NCBI RefSeq assembly: GCF_000766795.1 | Contig: NZ_JPDS01000001.1 | Location: 873,001-937,000, forward strand | Direction of reading: 5' to 3' | Source: Polaribacter sp. Hel1_85 | Lineage (GTDB): Bacteria > Bacteroidota > Bacteroidia > Flavobacteriales > Flavobacteriaceae | Length of the DNA stretch: 64,000 bases | Part shown: positions 9,055 through 17,439 of the stretch, one piece after another | How the letters are laid out: the number at the start of each line of letters is the position of its first letter | Numbering within the stretch: position 1 is the first letter of the stretch | Notes under the pieces: generated by a model | Databases searched by the model: none | Told to the model about the DNA's origin: nothing | What the model saw: the letters and a program-made list of their open reading frames with translations, nothing else | Made by a program: the position numbers and the translations under genes

Positions 9055-9840
9055 TTATAATTCTATCAATTCAACACTAAAACTTTTATCTTTTACAGAT
9101 ACTATATTATACGCTTTCTGTTTTACTGCGGGTGCAGTTAAATAACTTACATCTCCTTCTTCAAAATTGTAAGTATGTGTATGTCCATGTATAGATAAAG
9201 GAACATTATATTCTAACATTAAAGCTCTATACTTTTGTTCTAATTCATCATCAAATTGATCTCCATTAGGAGGAATGTGAGTAATAACAAATACTTGATT
9301 AAAATTGGTGTTATTTTTTAATTCTGATGTAAACCAATCAAAATCTAATTCCTTATCACTCTCCCAAACCACATCATCAAAAAGGATAAATTTGTTGTTA
9401 TTAAACTCAAAAGAATAATTATAATCCCCAAACATTTTTTTATAAATGATTGCTCCATTATTATTATAATCATGATTTCCTATAACTGTAAGATAAGGTT
9501 TCTTAAGACTTGACATTATATCATGAAAAATCTCATATTCTCTTAATAATGCTTGGTCTGCAATATCACCTCCAAAGATTACAAATAAAATATCATCTCT
9601 TTTATTTATATCATTAATAACAGTTTTAAGTTGATCGTAAAAAAAATGTACATCAGAAATAAAAGCAAATTTAAAATCTTTAGATTCTACTAGAATACTC
9701 TCTAATAATTTTAAATTTTTATCTGTAGTATTTTGTTGTTTACTTTTTACGTTGGCTTCATAAACACTAAACTCAAAAGGATGATCACAAGCCGAAAAAA
9801 CGAACACTAGACTTAGTAGCGCTACTTTTAAAAACTTCAT
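9055..9840 (-). CDS. calcineurin-like metallophosphoesterase lipoprotein
   Basis: This is a predicted lipoprotein phosphohydrolase. The N-terminus is a lipoprotein signal with lipobox FSAC (cysteine at residue 18). The five metal-binding blocks of the calcineurin-like fold are in order: FISDVHF, GGDIADQA, GNHDYNN, VITHIPPNG and GHTHTY. Substrate is unknown; the family includes nucleotidases, phosphodiesterases and phosphatases. It precedes the putative outer-membrane protein gene by 6 bases. The start codon is followed directly by the hydrophobic signal, so the start is secure. Confidence 0.85.
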   Translation of the reverse strand: MKFLKVALLSLVFVFSACDHPFEFSVYEANVKSKQQNTTDKNLKLLESILVESKDFKFAFISDVHFFYDQLKTVINDINKRDDILFVIFGGDIADQALLREYEIFHDIMSSLKKPYLTVIGNHDYNNNGAIIYKKMFGDYNYSFEFNNNKFILFDDVVWESDKELDFDWFTSELKNNTNFNQVFVITHIPPNGDQFDDELEQKYRALMLEYNVPLSIHGHTHTYNFEEGDVSYLTAPAVKQKAYNIVSVKDKSFSVELIEL

Positions 9841-10319
9841 TTGTTTATTTTTTATAAATTAAAAAAAGCTCATTATTTATCTTGTTCAATTATAATATTA
9901 CAACAAGCTTAGATTTGCTCTAATAGACGACAATAATCACAAAACTTACAACTTTAGAGAAAAAAATATAGTTCTATCTTTAAATATTATTAATAAATAA
10001 TAATCCCTTTTTTAACAACAAATAAAGTTTGATTTGTAAGTTTTTTTATTAAAAGATTATAGGCGCAACAAAGGTAGACTCTTTGTAGATATTTAATCTA
10101 AATTTAAAAAGAATATTTTAAAATAATTAGTACAAATTATTTTTTGTCTATAAATCCTAAAGAGGCAGAAATTTTTACTTATTTTTTTATACAGAACAGT
10201 ATTAACCAAATATATTGATTATAAGCTTTATAGAAATCGCAAATAGAAATATCAAAAATTGCAATTGCATACAAACTAATTCATTTTTTATATTTTTTAT
10301 CTTGCTTAAAATATTAATT
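9841..10319. other. intergenic region of about 480 bp between divergent genes
   Basis: This very AT-rich stretch separates the minus-strand lipoprotein gene from the plus-strand VOC gene, so it should hold both promoters. I found no perfect TANNTTTG element, no hairpin with a T-run, no RNA gene and no convincing short reading frame. A reading frame open upstream of the VOC gene in its last 105 bases is low-complexity and looks non-coding. Confidence 0.5.
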
Positions 10320-10742
10320 ATGATCACAAAAATTGAACACGTAAACATTACAGTTCCTAATATTGATGCAGCTGTCTCTTTTCTAAAAATTATTGCTCCA
10401 GATTTTAAAATTAAAAAAGATGCAAAACCTTTAAATGATAAAAGATGGATGCATATTGGTAATAATGATTTTTATTTTGCTTTGCAAGAATCACATATAG
10501 GTACTCATCCAAAAAAGCAACATCAGACTTATGTTAATTACGGGATTAACCATATTGGTTTAGTCGTGAATAATATAGATGACATTGAAAATAAATTGAT
10601 TGAAGCTGGTTATAACAAAGGAATTGACACACCAAAAGAAACCTTTAGAAAACGAATTTATTATTACGACAACGCAGGTTTTGAATGGGAATTGGTAGAA
10701 TATTTATCTAAAAATACTGAAGATAGGTTTTTGTATGAGTAA
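10320..10742 (+). CDS. VOC family (glyoxalase-like) protein
   Basis: The 140-residue product is a vicinal-oxygen-chelate protein with two beta-alpha-beta-beta-beta modules. It begins MITKIEHVNITVPNIDAAVSFL, and the second module begins NHIGLVVNNIDDIE. The last motif, DNAGFEWELVEY, carries the usual acidic metal ligand. I chose the ATG at 10320 because the family begins exactly there; the 35 in-frame codons upstream are rich in Ile, Phe and Asn and match nothing. The substrate is unknown; glyoxalase, dioxygenase and resistance proteins share this fold. It is monocistronic and converges on the KduD-like gene. Confidence 0.82.
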   Translation: MITKIEHVNITVPNIDAAVSFLKIIAPDFKIKKDAKPLNDKRWMHIGNNDFYFALQESHIGTHPKKQHQTYVNYGINHIGLVVNNIDDIENKLIEAGYNKGIDTPKETFRKRIYYYDNAGFEWELVEYLSKNTEDRFLYE

Positions 10743-10788
10743 TTGTTTTACTCCTTATAAAATTACATCAAATTTTATATTATTATTT

Positions 10789-10816
10789 AACAATTTTATT
10801 AAAAAGTAAAATTGTT
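10789..10816. terminator. weak AT-only hairpin between convergent genes
   Basis: AACAATTTTA and TAAAATTGTT form a perfect 10-bp inverted repeat with an 8-base loop between the VOC gene and the KduD-like gene, touching the latter's stop codon. It has almost no GC pairs and only a short T-run, so terminator function is uncertain. Confidence 0.35.
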
Positions 10817-11585
10817 AGCGTCCCATCCAACCACCATCTACTAACACAACACTTCCATTCATATAATTTGATGCATTAGAACATAAAAACACTATAGGTC
10901 CTTTAAAATCTTCTGGTTTTCCCCATCGATCTGCAGGAATTCTAGACAGAATTGATTCTGATCGAATTTGATCTTCTCTTAAAGCTTCTGTATTATCTGT
11001 ACTTATATAACCTGGAGCTATTGCATTTACATTTATTCCTTTAGAAGCCCATTCATTAGAAAAAGCCTTAGCCATTTGCCCAATTGCTCCTTTACTTGCT
11101 GCATAACTTGGCACCGTAATTCCCCCTTGAAAAGTTAACAAAGAAGCTGTAAACACAATTTTACCATTGCCTCTAGAAACCATTTCTTTACCTATTTCTC
11201 TAGTTAAAATAAAAGGAGCTGTTTGGTTAATTTCAATTACTTCATCCCAAAAATTATCATTATGTTCTATAGCAGGTGCTCTTTTAATTGTACCAGCATT
11301 ATTTACTAGAATATCTATTATTGGAAAATCTTTTTTTACTTCTTTAATAAAATTATACAAAGATTCACGATTATTAAAATCGCAAGTATAAGCAGTAAAC
11401 TTTTTACCAAGTTTAGTTACTTCTTTCTCAATATCACTACCTTTTTTATTAAGAGTTGCACTTACTCCTATAATATCTGCACCTGCTTCTGCTAATCCAA
11501 TTGCCATTGCCATACCTATACCTCTTTTACAGCCTGTAACCAAAGCGATTTTCCCATTTAACTGAAACTCATCTAAAATACTCAT
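10815..11585 (-). CDS. kduD: SDR family oxidoreductase, KduD-like (2-deoxy-D-gluconate 3-dehydrogenase type)
   Basis: This 256-residue short-chain dehydrogenase closely resembles KduD, which interconverts keto-deoxy sugar acids in pectin and uronate breakdown. The cofactor motif is TGCKRGIG at residues 18-25, followed by NNAGTIKR, the catalytic serine in TASLLTFQGG and Y-A-A-S-K in VPSYAASKG. The NEWASKGINVNAIAPGYISTDNTEALR stretch and the GGW C-terminus are specific to this subgroup. In marine flavobacteria related enzymes reduce the alginate product DEH, so an alginate role is an alternative. No other uronate genes are nearby. Confidence 0.82.
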   Translation of the reverse strand: MSILDEFQLNGKIALVTGCKRGIGMAMAIGLAEAGADIIGVSATLNKKGSDIEKEVTKLGKKFTAYTCDFNNRESLYNFIKEVKKDFPIIDILVNNAGTIKRAPAIEHNDNFWDEVIEINQTAPFILTREIGKEMVSRGNGKIVFTASLLTFQGGITVPSYAASKGAIGQMAKAFSNEWASKGINVNAIAPGYISTDNTEALREDQIRSESILSRIPADRWGKPEDFKGPIVFLCSNASNYMNGSVVLVDGGWMGR

Positions 11586-11693
11586 AATGTCCTTTATATC
11601 ATTTTTTTTATTTAATTATCAATAATATAATTATCTATATATCTTGTAATTTAAGGCTTTTTAATTAGAAAAGAATTAAAAGCGGTTAGTAAG

Positions 11694-12374
11694 TTATTTC
11701 TTATTCTTAAATTTCTCTATCAAAAATACATTACCAAAAATCATAGTAAAAGCATACCCAATATCTTCTAAAGGAATTGTAAGCAACCTAATTCCAAGGT
11801 TTTCTGCGTTGTTGTACCAAACAACTGGTTCTTCAAGTCCTGTTCCTGTAAGAACCCCATTTACAATAAAAAAAGGCACTAAAATTATTAGAAAAGAAAT
11901 ATAAAATCTTTGAAGATATTTTATTCCGTAGAAGAAACCTATCAACAAAATAAAAAGAAGAAAACTATAATTAACAAAGGTATATGCTTTATCAGTATTT
12001 AAAAATAATACTGGTAATAAAATCAGTATAAAAAGCAAGGTTATAAAACGTGTAGATTTATCTGATAAAAGTAATTTAGGTTTAAAATAAGCTAAAGAAT
12101 AATGAATAAATATACTTGCATAAGGAATGCAAAAAAAGAACATCCACTCCTCTATTGGCATTCCAAAAAATAAGATATTTAAATGATAATCTGGATTAAA
12201 ACCCCAAACTCCATTTGCCGTAAAAATGGCATCCCAAATTAAAAAAACGGTGGCAACAATTGTTAAAGATGTAAAAACTGCTTTCCAATGTTTTATGAAT
12301 CTCATTTTTTTCTCGAAAGAATATAAAAACGGAATACTAACAGAGCCAATATTTAACAGCAGGTATAAAAACAC
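11694..12374 (-). CDS. crtY: lycopene beta-cyclase, fused CrtYcd type
   Basis: This integral-membrane enzyme forms the beta-ionone rings of carotenoids. The 226-residue protein has two repeated halves, each with the heterodimeric-cyclase motif P-x-E-(E/D): MPIEEWMFFF in the first half and IPLEDIGYAF in the second. It is therefore a fusion of CrtYc and CrtYd and is unrelated to the flavoprotein CrtY. About six to seven hydrophobic helices are visible. The start is GTG, whose first G is the last base of the crtZ stop codon TAG, giving a one-base overlap and likely translational coupling. Last gene of the carotenoid operon. Confidence 0.88.
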   Translation of the reverse strand: MFLYLLLNIGSVSIPFLYSFEKKMRFIKHWKAVFTSLTIVATVFLIWDAIFTANGVWGFNPDYHLNILFFGMPIEEWMFFFCIPYASIFIHYSLAYFKPKLLLSDKSTRFITLLFILILLPVLFLNTDKAYTFVNYSFLLFILLIGFFYGIKYLQRFYISFLIILVPFFIVNGVLTGTGLEEPVVWYNNAENLGIRLLTIPLEDIGYAFTMIFGNVFLIEKFKNKK

Positions 12375-12823
12375 TATAATTTAGGTTTTTTAAAATATTT
12401 AAAAGGCACAAACAACATTCCAAAACATTCTCCTTCTTCTTTACCCAAATGTTTATGATGAATTTTGTGTGCTTTTCTTAACCCTTTTAAATAACGGTTA
12501 TTTGTATGTTTAAACCATTTAAATCGTTGGTGAATTAAAACATCATGCACCATAAAATAAGCTACTCCATAAAAGAGAATTCCTAAACCAATAAAGAATA
12601 AGTAAGTATGTTCTGTATAGGTCCCAAAGTAAAAAAGCAAAATACTAGGTATTGCAAAAACTACAAAAAAAGCGTCGTTTTTTTCAAATATTCCTTGGTA
12701 TTTTGGCTGATGGTGATCTTCGTGTAAATACCAACCAAAACCATGCATTACAAATTTGTGTGTACACCACGTAACACATTCCATCAATAAAAAAACGGCT
12801 ATAGTTATTAATATGTAAATCAT
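12374..12823 (-). CDS. crtZ: beta-carotene hydroxylase
   Basis: CrtZ adds 3-hydroxyl groups to beta-ionone rings, turning beta-carotene into zeaxanthin. The 149-residue membrane protein has the di-iron histidine boxes of the fatty-acid-hydroxylase superfamily: CTHKFVMHGF, HEDHH near residue 36, and RKAHKIHHKHLGK near residue 120. Length is right for the family. It follows crtB after a 110-bp gap occupied by a long palindrome at 12851-12930 and overlaps crtY by one base. Confidence 0.92.
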   Translation of the reverse strand: MIYILITIAVFLLMECVTWCTHKFVMHGFGWYLHEDHHQPKYQGIFEKNDAFFVVFAIPSILLFYFGTYTEHTYLFFIGLGILFYGVAYFMVHDVLIHQRFKWFKHTNNRYLKGLRKAHKIHHKHLGKEEGECFGMLFVPFKYFKKPKL

Positions 12824-12850
12824 TTATTTATAATACTAAAATTGCTATTT

Positions 12851-12930
12851 AATGTCTAGTCTAGCGCAGTCGAGACCTTAAGAATATCATTATTATATAA
12901 TAACCTCTAGACTGCGCTCGAGGAGACATT
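12851..12930. repeat. long imperfect palindrome between crtB and crtZ
   Basis: Two 25-base arms (12851-12875 and 12906-12930) are reverse complements with a few mismatches; the core is AGCGCAGTC and GACTGCGCT. The loop is 30 bases. Its GC content is higher than the surroundings. It resembles the interspersed palindromic repeats of flavobacterial intergenic regions and may also reduce expression of crtZ and crtY as a transcribed hairpin. Confidence 0.75.
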
Positions 12931-12933
12931 CTA

Positions 12934-13776
12934 CTAAAAAATATTTAGTTTATATTTTACATAACTTCTTGCCAATAAATTAATTTTCATTGGATCTGAA
13001 ATACGAATTCTAGTGTCCATAATTTTTTCTGATGGAACAGATTTTAACTTTTTTAATAATCTTCTGTAATATCTATATGCCATATAAACACCAAATTTTG
13101 CTTCTACTGGCAATTTAAGAATTCCTTTTTGGCAAGCAAAATCAAAATCTTCTTCAATTTCATCAATAATGATTTGTTTAGAATTTGTATCTAATTTACC
13201 TAAATCTACATTTGGAAAATAAGAACGATTTAAAACTTCATAATCATCTTTTAAATCCCGTAAAAAATTTACTTTCTGAAAAGCAGAGCCTAAACGCATT
13301 GCTGCATCTTTTAATTCTTCAAACCTATTATCATCTCCATTTACAAAAACTTTTAAGCACATTAAACCCACAACATCTGCAGAACCATAAATATACGCAT
13401 CATATTCTGCTTTTGTTTGATATGCTGTTTTATATAAATCTGCTTTCATACTTTTTAGAAAAGCAGCGACCATTTTATCTGGAATCTGATATTTATTTAC
13501 AGTTTGCTGAAAAGAATTTAAAATAGGATTTAAACTTATACCTTGTTCTTTTGCTAAATAATAATCTTTTTCGAAATTATTTATTAAGACTTCTTTATCA
13601 TAACCATGAAAAGTATCAACAATTTCATCAGCAAAACGAACAAAACCATAAATATTATAAATGTCTGTTCTAATTTTTGGTGATAACATTTTTACAGCCA
13701 AAGAGAATGAAGTACTATATTTTTTAGTAACCAATTTACTACAATCATTAGAAACACTGTCGAATAATTCTTTCAT
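12934..13776 (-). CDS. crtB: phytoene synthase
   Basis: CrtB condenses two geranylgeranyl diphosphates into phytoene, the first committed carotenoid step. The 280-residue protein has the two aspartate-rich motifs of squalene/phytoene synthases: the first in YGFVRFADEIVDTFHGYD near residue 45 and the second in FQKVNFLRDLKDDYEVLNRSY near residue 170. It starts 1 base after the crtI stop codon, so the two are tightly coupled. It is likely a peripheral membrane protein. Confidence 0.94.
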   Translation of the reverse strand: MKELFDSVSNDCSKLVTKKYSTSFSLAVKMLSPKIRTDIYNIYGFVRFADEIVDTFHGYDKEVLINNFEKDYYLAKEQGISLNPILNSFQQTVNKYQIPDKMVAAFLKSMKADLYKTAYQTKAEYDAYIYGSADVVGLMCLKVFVNGDDNRFEELKDAAMRLGSAFQKVNFLRDLKDDYEVLNRSYFPNVDLGKLDTNSKQIIIDEIEEDFDFACQKGILKLPVEAKFGVYMAYRYYRRLLKKLKSVPSEKIMDTRIRISDPMKINLLARSYVKYKLNIF

Positions 13777-13777
13777 A

Positions 13778-15244
13778 TTACTTTTTATTTTTAATGATTA
13801 ATTCTGATGCTATTTTTCCAGAAATTAAAGCTGGTGGAACTCCTGGTCCTGGAACCGTTAATTGTCCAGTGAAATATAAATTATCTACTTTACTACTTTT
13901 TATTTTTGGTCTTAAAAATGCAGTTTGTAACAATGTATTTGCCATTCCATAAGCATTTCCTTTGTAAGAATTATATTCACTTTTAAAATCATTTACACAA
14001 AAAGACTTCTTAAATAAAACATGACTTTTTACTTCTTGATTTGTTAATTTCTCAAATCTATTTATAATTTTATGAAAATACTCTTCTCTTAACTCTTTTG
14101 TATCTTCTATTCCTGGAGCTAAAGGAATTAAAAAAAAACCAGCTTCTTTTCCTTCGGGAGAAGATGTTTTATCTGTAATTGATGTGAAATTTGCATAAAA
14201 TAAAGGATCTGTTGGCCATTGTGGATTGTCATAAATCTCTTTTGCATGTGCATCAAAATCTGTGTCAAAAAACAAGGTGTGATGACTTACATTTTTTACT
14301 TTTTTATCAAAACCAACATAAAACAACAATGAGGATGGAGCAAATGTCTTTTTGTTCCAATAACTTTCAGAATACTGACGTACATTTTTATCTAACAAAG
14401 TTTCTGTATGATGATAATCTGCACCACTTAAAACAAGATTTGTTTTAATTTCTGCACCATTTACTAATAAAGCAGTTACATTATTAGCTGTATCTGTAAT
14501 AATTTTTTCAACATTTGCATTTGTTACAAAATGAACTCCTAAACTTTCTGCCAAAGAAACTATTCCCTCAATAACAGTATACATTCCTCCCCTTGGATGC
14601 CAAGTTCCTAAACCAAAATCTGCATAATTCATAAAATTATAAAACGCAGGTGTATTGCTTGGTTTAGCCCCTAAAAACAAGACAGGAAATTCTAAAATTT
14701 GAATTAATTTATGACTTTTAATTTTTTTTCTTACCTGTTTTCTTATAGTTGAAAAAAACTGCGAAACTCTGGCAATTGTAGTTGTATTAACCAGCTCTAA
14801 AGGAGAAACTCCAGGTTGATATACCAAGTCTGTTATTGCTGTATCGTAATTAGATTTTGCAGAATCTAAAAAGGTTTTTAAATGCTTACCGCTTCCTTTT
14901 TCTTCATTTTCAAAAAGAGTATAAATATCTTTTAATTCACTTGAAATTTTAACGGAATCATTTTTACCAAAATATACTTCATAACCAGGATTAAGTTTAT
15001 CCAGAATATAATAATCTGAAGGCTTTTTACCAAAATCTGCAAAAAAACGTTCAAAAACATCTGGCATCCAATACCAAGAAGGACCAATATCAAAAGTAAA
15101 ACCCTCTTTTTTATACTGTCTTGCTCTTCCTCCAAGAGTATCGTTTTTCTCTAAAACAGTAACATTATAACCTTCTTTTGCTAAATAACAAGAAGCTGCA
15201 AGAGCAGAAAAACCAGAACCAATTATATGTATATTTTTTGTCAT
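13778..15244 (-). CDS. crtI: phytoene desaturase
   Basis: CrtI is an FAD enzyme that introduces the double bonds converting phytoene to lycopene. The 488-residue protein opens with the dinucleotide motif GSGFSALAASCYLAKEG and continues EKNDTLGGRARQYKKEGFTFDIGPSWYWMPD. It closes with LYFTGQLTVPGPGVPPALISGKIAS, the CrtI-family signature. It is the second gene of the carotenoid operon, 61 bases after the MerR regulator gene. Those 61 bases hold a perfect inverted repeat around a minus-strand TATATTTG element, so crtI probably has its own regulated promoter. Confidence 0.95.
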   Translation of the reverse strand: MTKNIHIIGSGFSALAASCYLAKEGYNVTVLEKNDTLGGRARQYKKEGFTFDIGPSWYWMPDVFERFFADFGKKPSDYYILDKLNPGYEVYFGKNDSVKISSELKDIYTLFENEEKGSGKHLKTFLDSAKSNYDTAITDLVYQPGVSPLELVNTTTIARVSQFFSTIRKQVRKKIKSHKLIQILEFPVLFLGAKPSNTPAFYNFMNYADFGLGTWHPRGGMYTVIEGIVSLAESLGVHFVTNANVEKIITDTANNVTALLVNGAEIKTNLVLSGADYHHTETLLDKNVRQYSESYWNKKTFAPSSLLFYVGFDKKVKNVSHHTLFFDTDFDAHAKEIYDNPQWPTDPLFYANFTSITDKTSSPEGKEAGFFLIPLAPGIEDTKELREEYFHKIINRFEKLTNQEVKSHVLFKKSFCVNDFKSEYNSYKGNAYGMANTLLQTAFLRPKIKSSKVDNLYFTGQLTVPGPGVPPALISGKIASELIIKNKK

Positions 15245-15246
15245 TT

Positions 15247-15290
15247 TTTATTTTGTTTAACAAATATAAAAAATTAATAAACAAAATAAA
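15247..15290 (-). promoter_or_regulatory. crtI promoter with candidate operator
   Basis: A perfect 13-bp inverted repeat (arms 15247-15259 and 15278-15290, TTTATTTTGTTTA and its complement) encloses a minus-strand TATATTTG box at 15261-15268, which matches the Bacteroidota -7 element TANNTTTG. No good -33 TTG is seen at the usual distance, as often at regulated promoters. The core TTGTTTA-N18-TAAACAA is repeated with the same spacing at the regulator gene. A protein bound here would cover the promoter. Confidence 0.6.
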
Positions 15291-15305
15291 CTAATTCATT
15301 AAATA

Positions 15306-16199
15306 TTATAATTCTTTTAACAAATCTTCTACAGAGTTATGAAGCTCTATATTTGAATTAAATTTTTTATTTTTAATACTATTAACCTTTCTTCCAATGG
15401 CTATTAATTTATGATTTGTTCCAGTTAAAATAACATCTATTTGTTTAAAATAATCTTCGATCTTGTCATCAAAAGGCATCACAGTCATTGAAGTTACAAA
15501 ACAAATTTCTCTTTCATTTTTAAAGAAATAATCTAAGTTGTTTAAAGGAAGACTTTGTCCTAAATAAATGGTATGATTCCCTCTTAAAACTAACTCATAA
15601 TTTAAATATAATAAACCAAGTTCATGAATTTCATTTTCAGGTAAAAATAATACATACGTTTTATTAGAATTGGTAATACTGTATTGAAGTTTTTCTGTAT
15701 TAATCTGGATTTTTTGAGCAATTAAATTTGAAATAAAATGCTCATGTGCAGGCATTAACGTATCTGTTTGCCATAACAAACCAATATGATTTAAAAATGG
15801 AATGAAAACATCTTTAAAAATTTCTCTAAACGTCTTTTTATGTAATAATTTATGATAACTATTATTAAACAATATTTTATCAAACTGAAACATTGCTAAT
15901 TTAAAAGAATTTATAGCTTCATCATTAGTTGCACTATTAAATGCCATTTCTTTAGATTGCATAATAAGTTCTTCATCAGACATTTTAGCAATCTTAGAAA
16001 TTTTAAAATTATTATTATTCAGTAAAACAATATTTAATAATTTTTGTAAGTTTTTGTTAGAATAAAACCGAATATTCGTATTTGTTCTTTTTGGTTCTAA
16101 CAAATTATATCTTTTTTCCCAAATACGAATCGTATGCGCTTTTATTCCTGATATATTTTCAAGGTCTTTAATAGTAAAATCTTGCTTAATATTGTTCAA
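15306..16199 (-). CDS. MerR-family regulator with B12-binding domain (CarH/LitR-like)
   Basis: The protein has an N-terminal MerR helix-turn-helix (TIKDLENISGIKAHTIRIWEKRY, residues 9-31) followed by a helical cap and a Rossmann-like cobalamin domain. W143-x9-E153-H154 matches the W-x9-EH cap motif of CarH photoreceptors, and E190-x-H192-x-x-G195 corresponds to the E/D-x-H-x-x-G motif whose histidine ligates cobalt. CarH-type proteins bind adenosylcobalamin and repress carotenoid genes in the dark. That role is inferred here from domain order and from its place directly upstream of crtI. The start is TTG at 16199; a stop lies three codons upstream and no ATG is near. It is divergent from the sigma factor gene. 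Confidence 0.85.
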   Translation of the reverse strand: MNNIKQDFTIKDLENISGIKAHTIRIWEKRYNLLEPKRTNTNIRFYSNKNLQKLLNIVLLNNNNFKISKIAKMSDEELIMQSKEMAFNSATNDEAINSFKLAMFQFDKILFNNSYHKLLHKKTFREIFKDVFIPFLNHIGLLWQTDTLMPAHEHFISNLIAQKIQINTEKLQYSITNSNKTYVLFLPENEIHELGLLYLNYELVLRGNHTIYLGQSLPLNNLDYFFKNEREICFVTSMTVMPFDDKIEDYFKQIDVILTGTNHKLIAIGRKVNSIKNKKFNSNIELHNSVEDLLKEL

Positions 16200-16228
16200 T
16201 TTATTTTATTTAGAGTTGAACAAATTTA
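16192..16228 (-). promoter_or_regulatory. candidate operator and -7 box of the MerR/B12 regulator gene
   Basis: TTGTTCAA (16192-16199) and TTGAACAA (16216-16223) form a perfect inverted repeat that covers the TTG start codon. A minus-strand -7 element TAAATTTG lies at 16221-16228 and overlaps the right arm. The half-sites TTGTTYA are 18 bp apart, exactly as at crtI, which suggests autoregulation. Confidence 0.5.
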
Positions 16229-16318
16229 AAAAAAAATCATAGATTAAAATATTTTTCATCAAAATTGTAACATTTTATACTTTTACGCTACTTATAGTTA
16301 ACTAACTAATTTACACAA

Positions 16319-16813
16319 GTGCAGAAAGATTTAGAAGAAAAATTTTTATTGGACTTTGAACAAAATCAAAATATAGCTCATAAAATTTGTAGGCTTTATA
16401 CTACAAATCAAAGTGCTCATAATGATTTATTTCAAGAAATAACCATTCAGCTTTGGAAAAACTATCCAAAGTTTAGAGGAGATTCTAAATTTAGCACATG
16501 GATGTATAGAGTAGCTTTAAATACAGCAATTTCGTTGTATAGAAAATCTACTAGAACTGTTAAAACACAAGATATTAGTGATTTTGCCTACAAGATAAAA
16601 GCTACTGATTATGATGATACAGAGGAAATTCAATTAAAAGCATTGTATAAAGCAATACATAAATTGAATGACATTGAAAAAGCGCTTATTTTCTTGTATT
16701 TAGAAGATAAACCTTACAAAGAAATTTCTGAAACACTAGGAATATCTTCTGTAAATGCAAGAGTTAAGATGAATAGAGCAAAAGAAAAATTAAAAAACAT
16801 TTTAAACCCATAA
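16319..16813 (+). CDS. ECF-type RNA polymerase sigma factor
   Basis: This 164-residue sigma-70 family protein has region 2 (QSAHNDLFQEITIQLWKNYPKFRG, then STWMYRVALNTAISLYRK) and region 4 (LNDIEKALIFLYLEDKPYKEISETLGISSVNARVKMNRAKEKLK), with nothing between them but a short linker, as in ECF sigmas. The start is GTG at 16319. It is divergent from the carotenoid regulator gene and is followed after 3 bases by a small membrane protein gene, the position usually taken by an anti-sigma factor. In several bacteria an ECF sigma is part of the light-induced carotenoid circuit; whether that holds here is inference. Confidence 0.88.
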   Translation: MQKDLEEKFLLDFEQNQNIAHKICRLYTTNQSAHNDLFQEITIQLWKNYPKFRGDSKFSTWMYRVALNTAISLYRKSTRTVKTQDISDFAYKIKATDYDDTEEIQLKALYKAIHKLNDIEKALIFLYLEDKPYKEISETLGISSVNARVKMNRAKEKLKNILNP

Positions 16814-16816
16814 CTT

Positions 16817-17431
16817 ATGGATTTATTAGACAATTATAAAAAAGCCTGGGAAAATCAACCAGAACATGCTGATAAGGTTTCATCAATTGAAATTTACAAA
16901 TTAGCGCAATCAAAATCTTCATCTATTGTAAAATGGATATTTATAATAGGTATTCTAGAATTTATATTTTTAAATTCAATTTACTTTTTTGTAGATATGG
17001 AAGATGCTATGATTGAGTATAAAAACTTAGGATTAGAAAATTTTATTCTTTATTCTCAAATTGCAACATACATTATTTTGTTTTACTTTTTGTGGATGTT
17101 TTATCAGAATTATAAAAAAATTTCTACAATAGAATCTACTAAAACTTTAATGACTAAAATTTTAAAGACCAGAAAAACGGTAAGAAATTACGTTATATTT
17201 AATCTTGGTTATATCACGTTATTCATGATAGTAATAACAATTGCTAAAGTAAATACAAATTTAAACGATTTTAATAACAAACAATTACTCATATTAATTA
17301 TTGTAACTATCATAGCAACCCTTTTATTTTTAGGAGTAGTTTGGTTATTCTACCAACTACTTTATGGAATTTTATTAAGAAAATTAAATAGAAATTATAA
17401 AGAATTGGCTAAATTAGACAACGCAAAATAA
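16817..17431 (+). CDS. membrane protein next to the sigma factor, candidate anti-sigma
   Basis: I do not recognise a named domain. The 204-residue protein starts with a soluble segment of about 35 residues (MDLLDNYKKAWENQPEHADK) and then has about four hydrophobic helices, near residues 38-58, 72-95, 118-140 and 150-180. The soluble N-terminus in front of membrane helices, and its position 3 bases after the sigma gene, suggest a membrane-bound partner that holds the sigma factor. No zinc-finger (HxxxCxxC) motif is present, so it is not a classical ZAS anti-sigma. The role is inferred from context only. Confidence 0.65.
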   Translation: MDLLDNYKKAWENQPEHADKVSSIEIYKLAQSKSSSIVKWIFIIGILEFIFLNSIYFFVDMEDAMIEYKNLGLENFILYSQIATYIILFYFLWMFYQNYKKISTIESTKTLMTKILKTRKTVRNYVIFNLGYITLFMIVITIAKVNTNLNDFNNKQLLILIIVTIIATLLFLGVVWLFYQLLYGILLRKLNRNYKELAKLDNAK

Positions 17432-17439
17432 GCTATTTC

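Noticed and set aside
10215..10319. N-terminal extension or membrane anchor on the VOC protein
   Set aside because: The extension is low-complexity and AT-driven, and the VOC fold begins exactly at the ATG at 10320.
13185..13526. Plus-strand reading frame opposite crtB, and similar frames opposite crtI, secA, hisS and others
   Set aside because: They lie fully inside well-supported genes on the other strand and are Leu/His or Ile-rich with no family features.
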